Source: JAPPLB01 sp965204095
GTDB lineage: Bacteria > Acidobacteriota > Terriglobia > Bryobacterales > UBA6623
Assembly: GCA_965204095.1 (NCBI GenBank)
Contig: OZ241991.1
Span: forward strand, 2,046,001 to 2,110,000
Length of the DNA: 64,000 nt
Reading direction: 5' to 3'
Part shown: piece by piece, positions 36,768-46,496 of the stretch
How positions within the stretch are numbered: position 1 is the first letter of the stretch
Layout: every line of letters starts with the position of its first letter
Position numbers and translations under genes: made by a program
Notes under the pieces: model-generated
Told to the model about the DNA's origin: nothing
The model's database searches: none
Seen by the model: only the letters and a program-made list of their open reading frames with translations

Positions 36768-37711
36768 AGCCGGGTTCTTATTGCCTTTGCTGTTTTGCAC
36801 ATTTGCCGCGGCAAGCGTGACCGTCGTTGTGGAAGATCCCGGCGGTGACCGCGTCACGGGCGCGCGAGTCGCTCTGCAAACTTCCGTCGGGCGTGAGATC
36901 GAAACGCGCCGCACTTCCGACGCCGGTGAAGCCTCCTTCGAGGGAAATCAAGCCGGCCGCATCGTCGAGGTCGCCGCCGACGGCTTCGAGCCCCAGCTCG
37001 TTCTCGTCTCAGACGACGAAACACTCGTCGTCCGCCTGGCGATCGCGACCGTAGCCACCACGATCGAAGTCGAAGCGGAAGCGGAGCCCAGCGTCGCCGT
37101 CCAGGAAACCGGCGCCTCCGAGCTGGCAGCGATCCCCTCCACCGATCTCATCGAAAACCTGCGCGCCACGCCCGGAGTGAACGTGCTGCGCCGAGGCGCC
37201 ACCAACATCGAGCCGGTCGTGCAAGGACTGCGCGAAACCCAGCTTGCCATGGTCGTCGACGGCACACGCACCTTCGCCGCCGGTCCTGCCCGCATGGACT
37301 CGGAGCTGAGTCACATCGAGCCGGGCCACATCAGCAGCGTCGAGGTCGTCACCGGCCCCTACGCCCTCACCAAGGCCGCCGGCGCGCTCGGCGCCATTCT
37401 GGTGCACTCGCCACAGGTTCCGCGCTTTGACCGCTGGCAGTTCGGAGGCGGAACCGCCAGCGGCTATCGCAGCAACGGCTCCGGCCGCTACGGACGAGCT
37501 CGCCTGTTCGCGGGAGACAACCGCTTCGGGTTCAGCTTGCGCGCCGCAGGCAACCAGGGCAATGACTACCGGGCCGGCGCCCGTGGACCGGTCAAGGACA
37601 TCACCGTACCCGGCGACTTCAGCAATCACCAGTTCGGAGGCAAGCTGCGCTTCAATCCGGCCGGAAACCAGGAGATCGCCCTTGGCGGTTTCTACGACGA
37701 GCAGACCGGAG

Positions 37712-37731
37712 TCGACTACCCTCGACTACCC
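37712..37731 (+). repeat. 10-bp tandem duplication causing the receptor frameshift
   Basis: TCGACTACCC occurs twice without a gap. Ten bases added to a coding region shift the frame by one. Before the second unit the frame reads GVDYP; after removing one unit it reads DYPGRLLTAEHF, rejoining the downstream barrel. Replication slippage between units would restore or break the gene. Confidence 0.9.
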
Positions 37732-39149
37732 CGGCCGGCTACTCACCGCCGAGCACTTCATTCTGCGATCGTTCTCCGGCAACTACTACGCCGCCAACCC
37801 GGCTGACGGCATCACCGCCATCAAGGGCAACATCTATCTCAACAAGAAAAGCCACCGGATGAGCAACCGCGAGAAGCCAACCGCGCGCCCGATGATGGGC
37901 CGAATCCCCTCCTTCGCACTCGATGTCGCACTCCCCACGGAAGCCGATACCCTGGGCGGCTCCGGCAGTGTCGAGTTCGCCCTCACCGAAACGTGGCGGC
38001 TGCAGACGGGCTTCGACTTCTACCATCTCAACCAGGACGCCCAGCGCTACGTCGCCCGTCAGCGCGACGGCCGGCTGCTCTTCAGCGATGCCGTATGGCC
38101 CGACGCCACGATCAACGACCAGGGCGTTTACGTGCAGACCGTGGGCGCGTTCGAGCGAGGCGAGGTTGCCGCCGGCGCGCGCGCCGATTTCGTGCAGGCC
38201 GACGCCGGACGCCCTTCGGACTTCTTTCTCGCCAACGCCGGCCAAGGGATCGGCCGGAACGAAACGAATTTCAACGCCAGCCTCGCGGGCCGCTACCGCC
38301 TCACCGACGGCGTCTCTCTCTCCGCCGGAGTGGGCAACGTGCTGCGCACAGCGAACGCTCTGGAGCGCTTCTCCGACCGCTTTCCGAGCACCCGTTTCCA
38401 GGTCGCGGCCGAGTTCATGGGCCTGCCGGCGATCCAGCCGGAATCCAGCACGCAAGGCAACCTGAACGTCGACGTCAGCGTTCGCGACTTCCGGTTCAGT
38501 GCCGGTGGTTTCCTGCGCCGCATCAACGACTACATCACGGTCCGCCCCGATCCCGACCTGCCGAAACGCCTTCCGCTCAGCCCTCCCGTCGTCTTCCGAT
38601 ACATCAACGGCGACCACGCGACGTTCCGCGGCTATCAGTTGGGCGCGGAATACCGTGGTTCCCGCTGGTTCCAGTTCCGCAGCCGCGCCGCCAAGGTCAT
38701 CGCCGACGACCGCGAGCTCAACGAGCCCGTCCTCGGCATCGCGCCCTTCGAGGTCTACTCCAGCGTGCGCATTCTCGAACCGTCAGGACGATTCTGGAGC
38801 GAGTATTCCGTCCGCAATGTCTGGGACCAGCAGCGGGTCTCGATCAGACGCCTCGAAACCCCGTCACCGGGCTTCACCACGCACGACCTGCGCTTTGGAG
38901 CGGCAGTGCACAAAAAGATCAACCTACACTTCGGAGTCGAGAACCTAGGCGACAAACACTATTTCGAGCACCTGAACTCGCCCAACCCATTCACCCGACA
39001 ACGCATCCCCGAGCCCGGCCGCGCCGTCTACCTCAGCCTGACCACCAACTGGTAATAAGCACCACGGAGCCACATCGCCGGTCTTCTCTCGGGGAGTGCA
39101 GCTTTTCTTGCCTTTGGCGGAATCGGCGACCCGCTTTGCTCAGCAGGCT

Positions 39150-40862
39150 TCAACCGCCGGCTAACGGCTTCCAGCCCGGCCCGCGCACGAAGCGCCCCGG
39201 AGTGGCGCCGGTGTGTTCGCCGTCTTTGAGAACGTGGCCGCCATTGACGAAGACGTGGATCACGCCGGTCGAGAACTGGTGCGGATCGGTATAGGTGGCG
39301 CGGTCCTGAATCGTCTCGGGGTCGAAGGCGACGATGTCGGCGTAATACCCCTCTTTGAGCATTCCCCGGCGGTCAATCTTCAAGACTTGGGCCGGAAGCG
39401 CCGACATCCTGTGCAGCGCCTGCTCGAGGCTCAGCACTTTTTCCTCACGAACGTATTTGGCCAGGATGCGCGGGTAGCTGCCGTAGGCGCGGGGGTGGAT
39501 GTGAGTCTTGAGAAAGATGCCTTCGGGCGCCACCGCCGGCGAGTCCGTGCAGTAGCTCATCCAGGGCAGCGGGATCTTCTTGCGAATGTTTTCTTCAGCC
39601 ATCGAGAAACCGACCGACATGACGCGGCTGTCGTCTTTGATGATCAGGTCCATCGCCGCTTCTTCGGGTGAGGTGCCCCACAGCTCGGCGATCTCCGCGA
39701 CCGTCTTGCCGTTCAAGTGCTTCAGTTCGGGTTTCTGCAGCCCCACGACCAGATAGCCGGTGGGTCCGCCTACGCCGAGATAGAGGTTCTCCCAGTCATC
39801 GGCGGGCGTCAGCATCTCACGGGCGATCCGTTTGCGGAGCGCGGGATCTTTCAGCCGTCGGACCCGCTCCTGCTGGCCGCCTTCGCCGACCCACGGCGGC
39901 ATCGCAGCGGTCAGACCGCCGGAACCGGCATTGTAGGGGTAGACATCGGCGGTGACTTGGAGGCCATCGGCACGGGCCTTCTCGATCATGGCGACCGCCT
40001 TGTCGAGATTCCCCACGTTCTCGCGGCCCACGGCCTTCAAGTGATAAACCTCGGCTCGGATGTCAGCCTCCTTAGCGATGGTGATCACTTCCGCAATGCC
40101 GTCGAGCAACCGCGGGCCGGAGAAGCGCATGTGGGAGGCGTAGAGGCCGTCGTACTCCGCGGCTATCGAAGCGAGCGCGATCAACTCATCCGTCTGGGCA
40201 TAAGGGCCGGGCACTTGCATCAGAGCCGACGCGACTCCTATTGCGCCTTCCTCCATGGCGGTCCGAGTAAGCGCCTGCATACGGGCCAGTTCCTCGGGCG
40301 TGGGCGGACGGTTCTCCTGACCCAACTCGTGAATGCGGACGGTGGTAGCACCGATGAACGAAGCCACGTTGGGGGATACGCCACGCGTCTCCAAGTGTTG
40401 GAGGTATTCGGCCAACGTGGTCCAAGCGATGTCGTACGGCAGGTCATCGCCCCGCTCCTGCATGTCCTGCCTGACGGCCTCGTTCACGGGTCCCATCGAA
40501 CGGCCCTCGCCCATGACTTCGAGCGTGATGCCCTGATAGATGTCGCTCTGGGCGCGCCCATCGACCACGATGGTCTCCTGAGAGTGGCTCATCATGTTGA
40601 TGAACCCGGGAGCGACGGCCAGTCCGCTCACATCGATTTCCGTCTTGGCTCCGTGATCGGCGAGTTGACCAATGGCCGCTATCGTATCGCCGCGGATAGC
40701 GACATCAGCCTGAACCGGCGCGCCGCCGCTTCCGTCGTAGACCAGGCCGTTACGGAGGATGACATCGTACTCCGCCGGACCGGAACAAGAGGCGCCGAGA
40801 ACCAGCCCCGCAACGGCTCCCGACAGCAGGCATCCATGGGTAAAGGAACGTTTATTCAGCAT
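39150..40862 (-). CDS. Amidohydrolase, N-acyl-D-amino-acid deacylase-like lipoprotein
   Basis: 570 residues from the ATG at 40862 (a GTG six codons earlier is in frame). A lipobox LGASC closes the signal, so it is probably a lipoprotein. The body matches D-aminoacylase-type amidohydrolases: YDVILRNGLVYDGSG, a composite beta domain, then a TIM barrel with IYQGITLEVMGEG and SHMRFSG. In canonical members the first metal motif is HxH after GFID; here it reads GFINMMSHSQ, so one ligand is lost, as in a recognised subgroup of such proteins. It may hydrolyse N-acylated amino acids with a changed metal site, fitting the amino-compound theme. Confidence 0.85.
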   Translation of the reverse strand: MLNKRSFTHGCLLSGAVAGLVLGASCSGPAEYDVILRNGLVYDGSGGAPVQADVAIRGDTIAAIGQLADHGAKTEIDVSGLAVAPGFINMMSHSQETIVVDGRAQSDIYQGITLEVMGEGRSMGPVNEAVRQDMQERGDDLPYDIAWTTLAEYLQHLETRGVSPNVASFIGATTVRIHELGQENRPPTPEELARMQALTRTAMEEGAIGVASALMQVPGPYAQTDELIALASIAAEYDGLYASHMRFSGPRLLDGIAEVITIAKEADIRAEVYHLKAVGRENVGNLDKAVAMIEKARADGLQVTADVYPYNAGSGGLTAAMPPWVGEGGQQERVRRLKDPALRKRIAREMLTPADDWENLYLGVGGPTGYLVVGLQKPELKHLNGKTVAEIAELWGTSPEEAAMDLIIKDDSRVMSVGFSMAEENIRKKIPLPWMSYCTDSPAVAPEGIFLKTHIHPRAYGSYPRILAKYVREEKVLSLEQALHRMSALPAQVLKIDRRGMLKEGYYADIVAFDPETIQDRATYTDPHQFSTGVIHVFVNGGHVLKDGEHTGATPGRFVRGPGWKPLAGG

Positions 40863-41000
40863 TGCGGAGAAGTGTATCACGCTGAGGGCGCAGGAAATAC
40901 GGGGCGGGTGGATGCTGCGGCCGGCCGATGTGCACCGGGCAGCGGCCCGAACCGTTCCTCACCGTGAAGAGATTGACAACGAGATCTCTTCTCCGAGGTA

Positions 41001-41900
41001 TCACATCTGTCCGTCAGGAGGGTCCACGACCACATCTTCGTAAGCGTGCCGGAGACTGACGGCGCCGCCTTGAAGAAAAACTGCCAGGGCTTGCTCGTAG
41101 AGATCGCGTTGAATTCGGATTTGGCCGCTCCAGCAGCCAAGTTGCTGATAGCGCCGGATCGCACGGACCAGGCTCTCGCGCCCGATCCCCTCGAACCAGG
41201 ATGCTTCCTTTTCCGCTATCTCTTCCGGTGCGCTCTGTTGAACCCAGCGGCGGGATTGGCGATACACCTGCATGAAAGTCTTTGCGAGAGGGCGTCTGAG
41301 GAACTCACGTGTCGCCATAAGAGAACTGAACGCCACCTCAGGCATGGCCGCTCCCACAGATGCGACAACGTGGCCGATGCCGTCGTCCTCAAGTCGTTGC
41401 GGAGCCGGCGCCTGTTGATGGATGAAGTCGCCTTGTCCGGATCGAAACGCTTGATCCATTGCTTCCGTATCGCCGGCGTCGACCAGATTTACCTTGTCCC
41501 AATCGACCCCTTGCACCTGGGCGGCATAACGCAGCATGAGAAGCGGTTGACGGCCATGATCAGCGAGAAGGGTCGATCCCTCCAGGTTTTTCCAGTTGAA
41601 GTCCCCCTCCCGCCGCCTGCCTGTAAGGAAGAATCCGTCCCGGCGATTAATCAGAGCAAAATGCACCGGCAAACCGCTCTCGCCACGCTCCATGGGACCG
41701 AAGTTCGATCCGGGAGCGGACTGCATGATGTCGACAGACCCGTTTTGCAACAAGGCGTGCGAGCGCACGCCGGGAGGCAGGACATCGTATCGCGATTCAA
41801 TGCCCTCCTTGCGCAGAAAACCTGCGGCTATCGTCGAGATCAGCGGACTGTAGAATGCCGAGTGGCGGGCTACCATGAGGCGGATCTGGGGTCGAGGCAT
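41001..41900 (-). CDS. NMT1/THI5-like substrate-binding protein, apparently without signal peptide
   Basis: 299 residues from the ATG at 41900, with AGGAG eight bases upstream. The fold is a type II periplasmic binding protein of the NMT1/THI5-like group: IRLMVARHSAFYSPLISTIAAGFLRKEGIE at the start, VDIMQSAPGSN, and the hinge VDAGDTEAMDQAFRSGQGDFI. Relatives bind thiamine precursors, nitrate, sulfonates or taurine for ABC transporters. No permease or ATPase gene is adjacent and no signal peptide is visible, so export is doubtful unless the N-terminus was lost; a TIR repeat begins 13 bases upstream. A cytosolic role is the alternative. Confidence 0.75.
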   Translation of the reverse strand: MPRPQIRLMVARHSAFYSPLISTIAAGFLRKEGIESRYDVLPPGVRSHALLQNGSVDIMQSAPGSNFGPMERGESGLPVHFALINRRDGFFLTGRRREGDFNWKNLEGSTLLADHGRQPLLMLRYAAQVQGVDWDKVNLVDAGDTEAMDQAFRSGQGDFIHQQAPAPQRLEDDGIGHVVASVGAAMPEVAFSSLMATREFLRRPLAKTFMQVYRQSRRWVQQSAPEEIAEKEASWFEGIGRESLVRAIRRYQQLGCWSGQIRIQRDLYEQALAVFLQGGAVSLRHAYEDVVVDPPDGQM

Positions 41901-41913
41901 GGGCAAGGCTCCT

Positions 41914-42146
41914 AACCTGTATTAAAGGCCGTGATTCGTGTTTCGTGTCTCGTGATTCGTGAAAACCATGGGCGGGGACTGGGTTCGCTTCAAAAGAAGG
42001 GTCGGCAAACAGCAAAGGGCGTGTTTCGTGAACCGAGGGGTAAAGGAGGCGAGATAGCTACTACACCTGCGCGGCAAGCGGCGCGCGCCTCGTCCTGACG
42101 CCCCTCTCACGCACTTCGTCTCGCCACGTGGTGAGAAATGCAGGCT
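41914..42146 (-). repeat. Long TIR repeat with damaged left end, copy L5
   Basis: The left end starts AACCTGTATT and then jumps into the heptad array (41936-41963); the CTGGGTTCGCT module, GAACCGAGGGG, the GC-rich module and the right end GTGGTGAGAAATGCAGGCT are intact. TA flanks both ends. It occupies most of the divergent gap between the binding-protein and methyltransferase genes. Confidence 0.8.
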
Positions 42147-42254
42147 AGCAGCGCTTTCCATCCACGAGACTAACATGCGAGATGCTGACAAAACGGCAGT
42201 TGCCTGTCCGGTCCGCAGGCCGGTCTGAAACAATAAAGTCTGCCCGCCGGACTC

Positions 42255-42968
42255 ATGGATCGAGACGCCACACCCCACACGGGTCGAGCAAGGCTCTTGC
42301 GCTTGCACAGGCCGGTCGCCCGCTACTTCCGAACGAAACGGCTGCGTTGGTTCACATCCGTGTTTGACGTCAAATCGACAACAAGAGTTCTTGACTTGGG
42401 AGGATTAGCCTATTATTGGGATTTCCTGGATGAGCCTCCGGCGGTGACCATCATCAACCTCGAGCCCCCTGTCGAGGGCAGCGGTTCGTCGAGATGGGTG
42501 GTGGCGGATGCGACCCGGCTGCCTTTCCGAAACGAGGCCTTTGACGTCATCTTCTCAAACTCTCTCATCGAGCACATCATCGGCGACTCCGACCGCAAAG
42601 CCTTCGCGGACGAAGTGCGGCGCGTTGGCCGTCGTTATTGCGTGCAGACCCCCAATCGCCGGTTTCCCATCGAGCCGCACCTGATGACGCCGCTGATTCA
42701 CTTCCTCCCGCGCCGGTTGCAGAAGAGGCTCGTGCGCAACTTCACGCTGTGGGGCTGGATTGCGCGGCCGACAGCGGCGGAAGCGTCCGGTTTCCTGGGG
42801 CTGACCAAGCTGATCGACCGGCGTGAGTTCGAGCTTTTGTTTCCCGGAGCAACGATCATCCGCGAGAAGTTTCTCGGCCTCACGAAATCGTTCACGGCGG
42901 TGGGGTCAGCGGACAAAGCCGACATGTACCCTTGTCAGCGCCAAGCGCCGCAGGAGGGCAGCGTATAA
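42255..42968 (+). CDS. Class I SAM-dependent methyltransferase
   Basis: 237 residues. The SAM-binding motif I is TRVLDLGGLAYYWDF; the acidic end of strand 2 is INLEPP; motif II is VVADATRLPF, and then FDVIFSNSLIEHI matches the Methyltransf_11 pattern. The C-terminal half (FLPRRLQKRLVRNFTLWGWI) has an amphipathic, basic stretch that may associate with membranes, as in some lipid or glycan methyltransferases (inference). The stop is 47 bases before the S9 peptidase start on the same strand. Target unknown. Confidence 0.8.
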   Translation: MDRDATPHTGRARLLRLHRPVARYFRTKRLRWFTSVFDVKSTTRVLDLGGLAYYWDFLDEPPAVTIINLEPPVEGSGSSRWVVADATRLPFRNEAFDVIFSNSLIEHIIGDSDRKAFADEVRRVGRRYCVQTPNRRFPIEPHLMTPLIHFLPRRLQKRLVRNFTLWGWIARPTAAEASGFLGLTKLIDRREFELLFPGATIIREKFLGLTKSFTAVGSADKADMYPCQRQAPQEGSV

Positions 42969-43015
42969 CGATGGGGACCCAGTCACCTGATGCCGCTTGG
43001 GCAGGGAAAACAGCC

Positions 43016-45250
43016 ATGCCACAACGGGACCGGGCTCGCCGGCGCCGCGGATTTTCCGTCGCCGCTCTCCTGGTATTTCTGAAGATCGTAATCGTGACCA
43101 TCCAACCATCACACGGACTGGCAGCCCAGCCCTTGCGACTCGAAGACATTTTCTCGGAGCACGGACTGGAAGGTCCCACGCCAACCCAGTTCCAGTGGAG
43201 TCCCGACGGGCACTGGCTCAGCTACATCCTGGCCGAGGAAGAGAGTGGTCGGCGAAATCTCTGGGCGGCTTCGGCCGAGAGCGGCGAGAAGAAGGTTCTT
43301 GTCAGTTACGAACAACTACGGAATTTGGCGGAGAGAGCAGCTTCGACACAGGACGAACGCGAGAAAGAGCGATTGCTGCGTTACGCGGTGGCTTCGTATC
43401 TTTGGTCTCCCGACTCGAAGTCCCTGCTGTTCACGAATGACGGCGGTCTCTTTCTCTATCATCCGGACACACAAAAGGCACGGCCCATCGCTCCGGAGAA
43501 GCAGGGAGTCCGCGATGCCAGGTTTTCGCCGAACGGGCGCTGGATCTCGTTTCTCTACGAGCACGACATCTGGCTCGCGCCAGCCGCCGGAGGCGCCGAG
43601 CGAGCGCTTACGAGCGGGGCATCCGACAGTTTGCTTCACGGTGATCTCGATTGGATCTACCCCGAGGAATTCGGGGTGCGTACGGGGTATCACTGGTCTC
43701 CGGATTCCGCTCGGGTTGCCTTTCTGGAACTGAATCAGGAGCATGTCCCCGAGTTCCCGATCACTTACCTCACGCCGGCCGCGCCGCGGCTCGAACTTCA
43801 GCACTACCCCAAGCCCGGCGACCCGAACCCGATCGCCCGTGTGGGCATTGTCGAGGCAAAGCCGCGGACCGGCAGGCAGCCCGACTACGTCTGGGTCAAA
43901 GGGCATGCCGAATATACGCCGCGAATCGACTGGGCGGATGCAACGACTCTCGCCATTCAGCGATTGAACCGGCGTCAGAACGAGCTTCAACTTCTGTTTG
44001 TGGATGCCCACCGAGGCCGTCCGCGGCGGATCCTCAAAGAAACAGATCCCTATTGGATCAATGTCACCGACGACCTGACTTTTCTTCGGGCATCTCGGCG
44101 GTTTCTCTGGACCAGCGAGAGGACCGGGTTCCGGCACATTGAGGTGTACGGTTTCGATGGAAGACGAGAAGCCGTCCTCACCAAGGGGGAGTGGGAGGTA
44201 AGCGCCATCCGAGGCGTGGACGAGGACAACGGTTGGGTTTACTATACGTCGAACGAAGATCAACCGCTGGGTAAAGACCTGTATCGGATTCGAATAGACG
44301 GTACGGGCAAGGAGCGCCTCACGAAGACGACGGGAACGCACGTCGTCAAAGTCAATCCAACCCATACCGCCTATCTCGACTCTCACTCGAGCCTCCGGAG
44401 GCCGGGAAGATCGGAGGTCCGCCGTCTCGAGGGCGGCCAGAGTTCAGCGATCCATGAGGCGCCCTCGCTGAGCGAATACGGGCTCGTCGAACCCGAACTG
44501 ATCGAGTGGACCACGGATGACCATGCCTTGGTGCGGAGTATGCTGCTCAGACCTCGAATGTCGGAGCCGGGACGCCGGCACCCGGTCTTGATGTATGTGT
44601 ACGGCGGCCCGCATGTACCGACGATCCGCGACGCGTGGGGCAGCCGCGGAAGACCGCTCTTCCATCAATACCTGGCGCAAAAGGGGTATACGGTATTTTA
44701 TGTCGACGACCGGACGTCTTCGCGGCTCGGACACAAGTACGAGGCGGCTGCCCGCGAACGCTACGGACCGGTTGCGGTCAAGGACTATGAGTTCGCCGTG
44801 CGGCAGATCCAGAAGATGGACTTTGTCGATCCGGAGCGTATCGGAATCTGGGGCTGGAGCGGCGGAGGGTTCAGCACCTGCTTCGCACTGACGCATTCGA
44901 AGCTCTTCAAGCTGGGAATCGCGATGGCGCCCGTGACGGACTGGAGGCTCTATGACTCGATCTACACCGAGCGGTATATGGGATTGCCGAGCGAGAACGG
45001 TGATGCCTATGACGCAACGTCCGCCGTGAAAGCAGCGGATCGTTTACACGGCCGACTGCTGCTGGTCCATCCCACTGTCGATGACAACGTGCATTTTCAA
45101 AACACCATCCAGATGATCGACGCCTTGATTCAAGCCGGCAAGTCATATGACCTGCTGCTCTATCCCGGCAAGACCCATTCCCTGCACGGCGAGAAGGAAC
45201 GCTTGCACCTGTTCCAGTCGATCGAAAAGTACCTCGACGAGCATCTGTAA
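43016..45250 (+). CDS. S9 family prolyl peptidase, dipeptidyl-peptidase IV-like, exported
   Basis: 744 residues from the ATG at 43016 (CAGGGA upstream); longer starts at 42971 or 42932 are possible. A basic N-terminus and hydrophobic segment (about 10-30, ending HGLAAQ) is a signal or anchor. An eight-bladed propeller fills about 60-500. The alpha/beta-hydrolase domain carries the full triad: Ser615 in GWSGGG, Asp689 in VDDN, His721 in THSLHG. DPP IV-type enzymes release Xaa-Pro dipeptides; an acidic pair for N-terminus recognition is expected in the propeller but was not assigned. Probably used for extracellular peptide degradation, consistent with the M28 peptidase next door. Confidence 0.9.
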   Translation: MPQRDRARRRRGFSVAALLVFLKIVIVTIQPSHGLAAQPLRLEDIFSEHGLEGPTPTQFQWSPDGHWLSYILAEEESGRRNLWAASAESGEKKVLVSYEQLRNLAERAASTQDEREKERLLRYAVASYLWSPDSKSLLFTNDGGLFLYHPDTQKARPIAPEKQGVRDARFSPNGRWISFLYEHDIWLAPAAGGAERALTSGASDSLLHGDLDWIYPEEFGVRTGYHWSPDSARVAFLELNQEHVPEFPITYLTPAAPRLELQHYPKPGDPNPIARVGIVEAKPRTGRQPDYVWVKGHAEYTPRIDWADATTLAIQRLNRRQNELQLLFVDAHRGRPRRILKETDPYWINVTDDLTFLRASRRFLWTSERTGFRHIEVYGFDGRREAVLTKGEWEVSAIRGVDEDNGWVYYTSNEDQPLGKDLYRIRIDGTGKERLTKTTGTHVVKVNPTHTAYLDSHSSLRRPGRSEVRRLEGGQSSAIHEAPSLSEYGLVEPELIEWTTDDHALVRSMLLRPRMSEPGRRHPVLMYVYGGPHVPTIRDAWGSRGRPLFHQYLAQKGYTVFYVDDRTSSRLGHKYEAAARERYGPVAVKDYEFAVRQIQKMDFVDPERIGIWGWSGGGFSTCFALTHSKLFKLGIAMAPVTDWRLYDSIYTERYMGLPSENGDAYDATSAVKAADRLHGRLLLVHPTVDDNVHFQNTIQMIDALIQAGKSYDLLLYPGKTHSLHGEKERLHLFQSIEKYLDEHL

Positions 45251-45295
45251 TATCGTGATTAGCGTTCAGTTTTTCGTTTTCAGTTTTTCGTTTTT

Positions 45296-45350
45296 CGCCG
45301 CTTGGTGAGAAAGGCAGGCTTGATCAGGAGGATGTTTCAGCTCAGGCAGG
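45296..45350 (+). repeat. TIR repeat right-end fragment fused to another repeat
   Basis: CGCCGCTTGGTGAGAAAGGCAGGCT (45296-45320) is a lone right end of the main family. It is preceded by TTTTCAGTTTTTCG runs (about 45259-45295) and followed by CTTGATCAGGAGGATGTTTCA, which matches the repeat seen at 46323-46400 and 53006-53078. The stack lies between the convergent S9 and M28 peptidase genes. Confidence 0.65.
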
Positions 45351-45362
45351 TACAGGCCTGCG

Positions 45363-46265
45363 TCAGGGTCTCAGCGACAGCTTGTTCAGGGTTTCCAGGA
45401 CGACATGGAGCACCGCCGCGAAGCTCTTCTCGCTTAGCTTGTCGATCGTGTCGTCTTCGGTATGCCAATAACGGTTCCCGAGACCGTAGTTGAAGTCGAT
45501 CAAGTTCACAGCCGGGATGCCCACGGCCAGGAACGGAACGTGATCATCGTCGATGAACGCAGGCCGGCGGTCCGCGAAAATGTCTTCATAGCCAAGCTGC
45601 ATTCCAGTGCTCCAGATGAGCTCACGCAGCCATGGTGTTGATTGCTCTTCATACAGGAGCCGCAGATCGGCGTCACCGATCATGTCAACGTTGATGAGCG
45701 CCTCGATTCGATCCGCGGTTCCATCGACGGACCATTGAGCGGCCTGGCGCCTGCTGCCGTAAGTGTGATCGCGGCCCTGCCACCGCACGATCGCTTCCTC
45801 CCCATCGAAGAAAGCGAGCCACACGTTGTCGTGCAGCCTCCGCTGAGAAAGAATCTCCGCCAGAGCCAGCAGGAAGCCGGTGGAAGACCCACCGTCATTC
45901 GCGCCGACAAACTCGATATCCGGTTGGCGCAAGGTGTCGTAGTGCCCCGAAATCACGACGATGCGGTCGCTGTTTCCCTTGCACTTCGCAATGATGTTCT
46001 TCATCGTGATCGGACCGAGCGGCGTTTGTCCCGTGAAGGCGACTTCTTCAACCAGGCATTTTGTTTCCCGCAGAGCGGCGGCGACCAGAGCCTGCTGCTT
46101 GCGGTGCGCTTCCGAACCTGGAGGGCGGGGACCCAGAGCAACGACTTTCGCGGTCCAGGCAAGCGCTCTCTCTCCTTCGCGCAACCAAGGAACTGGAGGA
46201 GGTTCAGAGCAACTCGCCACTCCAACCCCGAGCAGGCTCAGGACGGCTACTGTTCGGCAACGCAT
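45363..46265 (-). CDS. M28 family zinc aminopeptidase / glutaminyl-cyclase-like lipoprotein
   Basis: 300 residues from the ATG at 46265. A short signal ends in the lipobox VASC, so it is a likely lipoprotein. The M28 metal-site blocks are visible: SGHYDT, GANDGGSSTG (bridging Asp), FDGEEA (catalytic Glu), NVDMIGD, and the C-terminal RYWHTEDDT (His). Length and motifs also fit bacterial glutaminyl-peptide cyclases, which share this fold; the two cannot be told apart here. Convergent with the S9 peptidase, suggesting joint use of extracellular peptides. Confidence 0.87.
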   Translation of the reverse strand: MRCRTVAVLSLLGVGVASCSEPPPVPWLREGERALAWTAKVVALGPRPPGSEAHRKQQALVAAALRETKCLVEEVAFTGQTPLGPITMKNIIAKCKGNSDRIVVISGHYDTLRQPDIEFVGANDGGSSTGFLLALAEILSQRRLHDNVWLAFFDGEEAIVRWQGRDHTYGSRRQAAQWSVDGTADRIEALINVDMIGDADLRLLYEEQSTPWLRELIWSTGMQLGYEDIFADRRPAFIDDDHVPFLAVGIPAVNLIDFNYGLGNRYWHTEDDTIDKLSEKSFAAVLHVVLETLNKLSLRP

Positions 46266-46400
46266 ATTCAAGGTCAGTTTTTAGTTTTCAGTTTTTGGTT
46301 TTCAGTTTTTCGCCGCTTGTGCGCGGATCATACAAGCTGGAAACATGCGGGCCAGTGTCAACGCTGCTTGATCCGGAGGAAGTTTCAGGTCAGGGTGATA
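46266..46400. repeat. A/T-rich TTTTCAGTTTT runs and a conserved 75-bp repeat
   Basis: 46271-46310 holds TTTTCAGTTTTTGGTTTTCA-type sequence, the complement of the motif at 4260-4287. From 46323 the segment GCGGATCA-ACAAGC-GGAAACAT-CGG-CC-GTGTCAA, through GATCCGGAGGA and TCAGGTCAGGG, matches 53006-53078 with scattered substitutions. It lies upstream of the M28 gene; no gene is present. Confidence 0.6.
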
Positions 46401-46496
46401 TCCTTCGACCGGATCAGTCTATCGAGCGCTGCCGGCAGCAGCCCCTCCCGTTGCGTATCAATCGTGGGATGAGCGTGCAAGACTCTCTGCCGGCGA

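Larger units (their letters stand above)
36592..39055 (+). pseudogene. TonB-dependent receptor, frameshifted by a 10-bp duplication and carrying a repeat insertion
   Basis: One receptor is encoded in two frames. The first part (36592-37731) has GGAGGAGG before the ATG, a repeat-derived insert at codons about 7-58, then a hydrophobic signal core (GFLLPLLFCTFAAA), a carboxypeptidase-regulatory-like domain, and a plug (VNVLRRGATNIEPVVQGL, RMDSELSHIEPGHISSVEVVTGPYAL). A perfect tandem duplication TCGACTACCC at 37712-37731 adds ten bases and shifts the frame. The barrel continues in the other frame from about 37723 to 39055, ending YLSLTTNW with terminal Trp. Deleting one unit restores one frame of about 820 codons. 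The RMD-x-x-x-SHIEP plug motif is reminiscent of OprC-type copper receptors (weak). Pseudogene or phase-variable. Confidence 0.82.
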
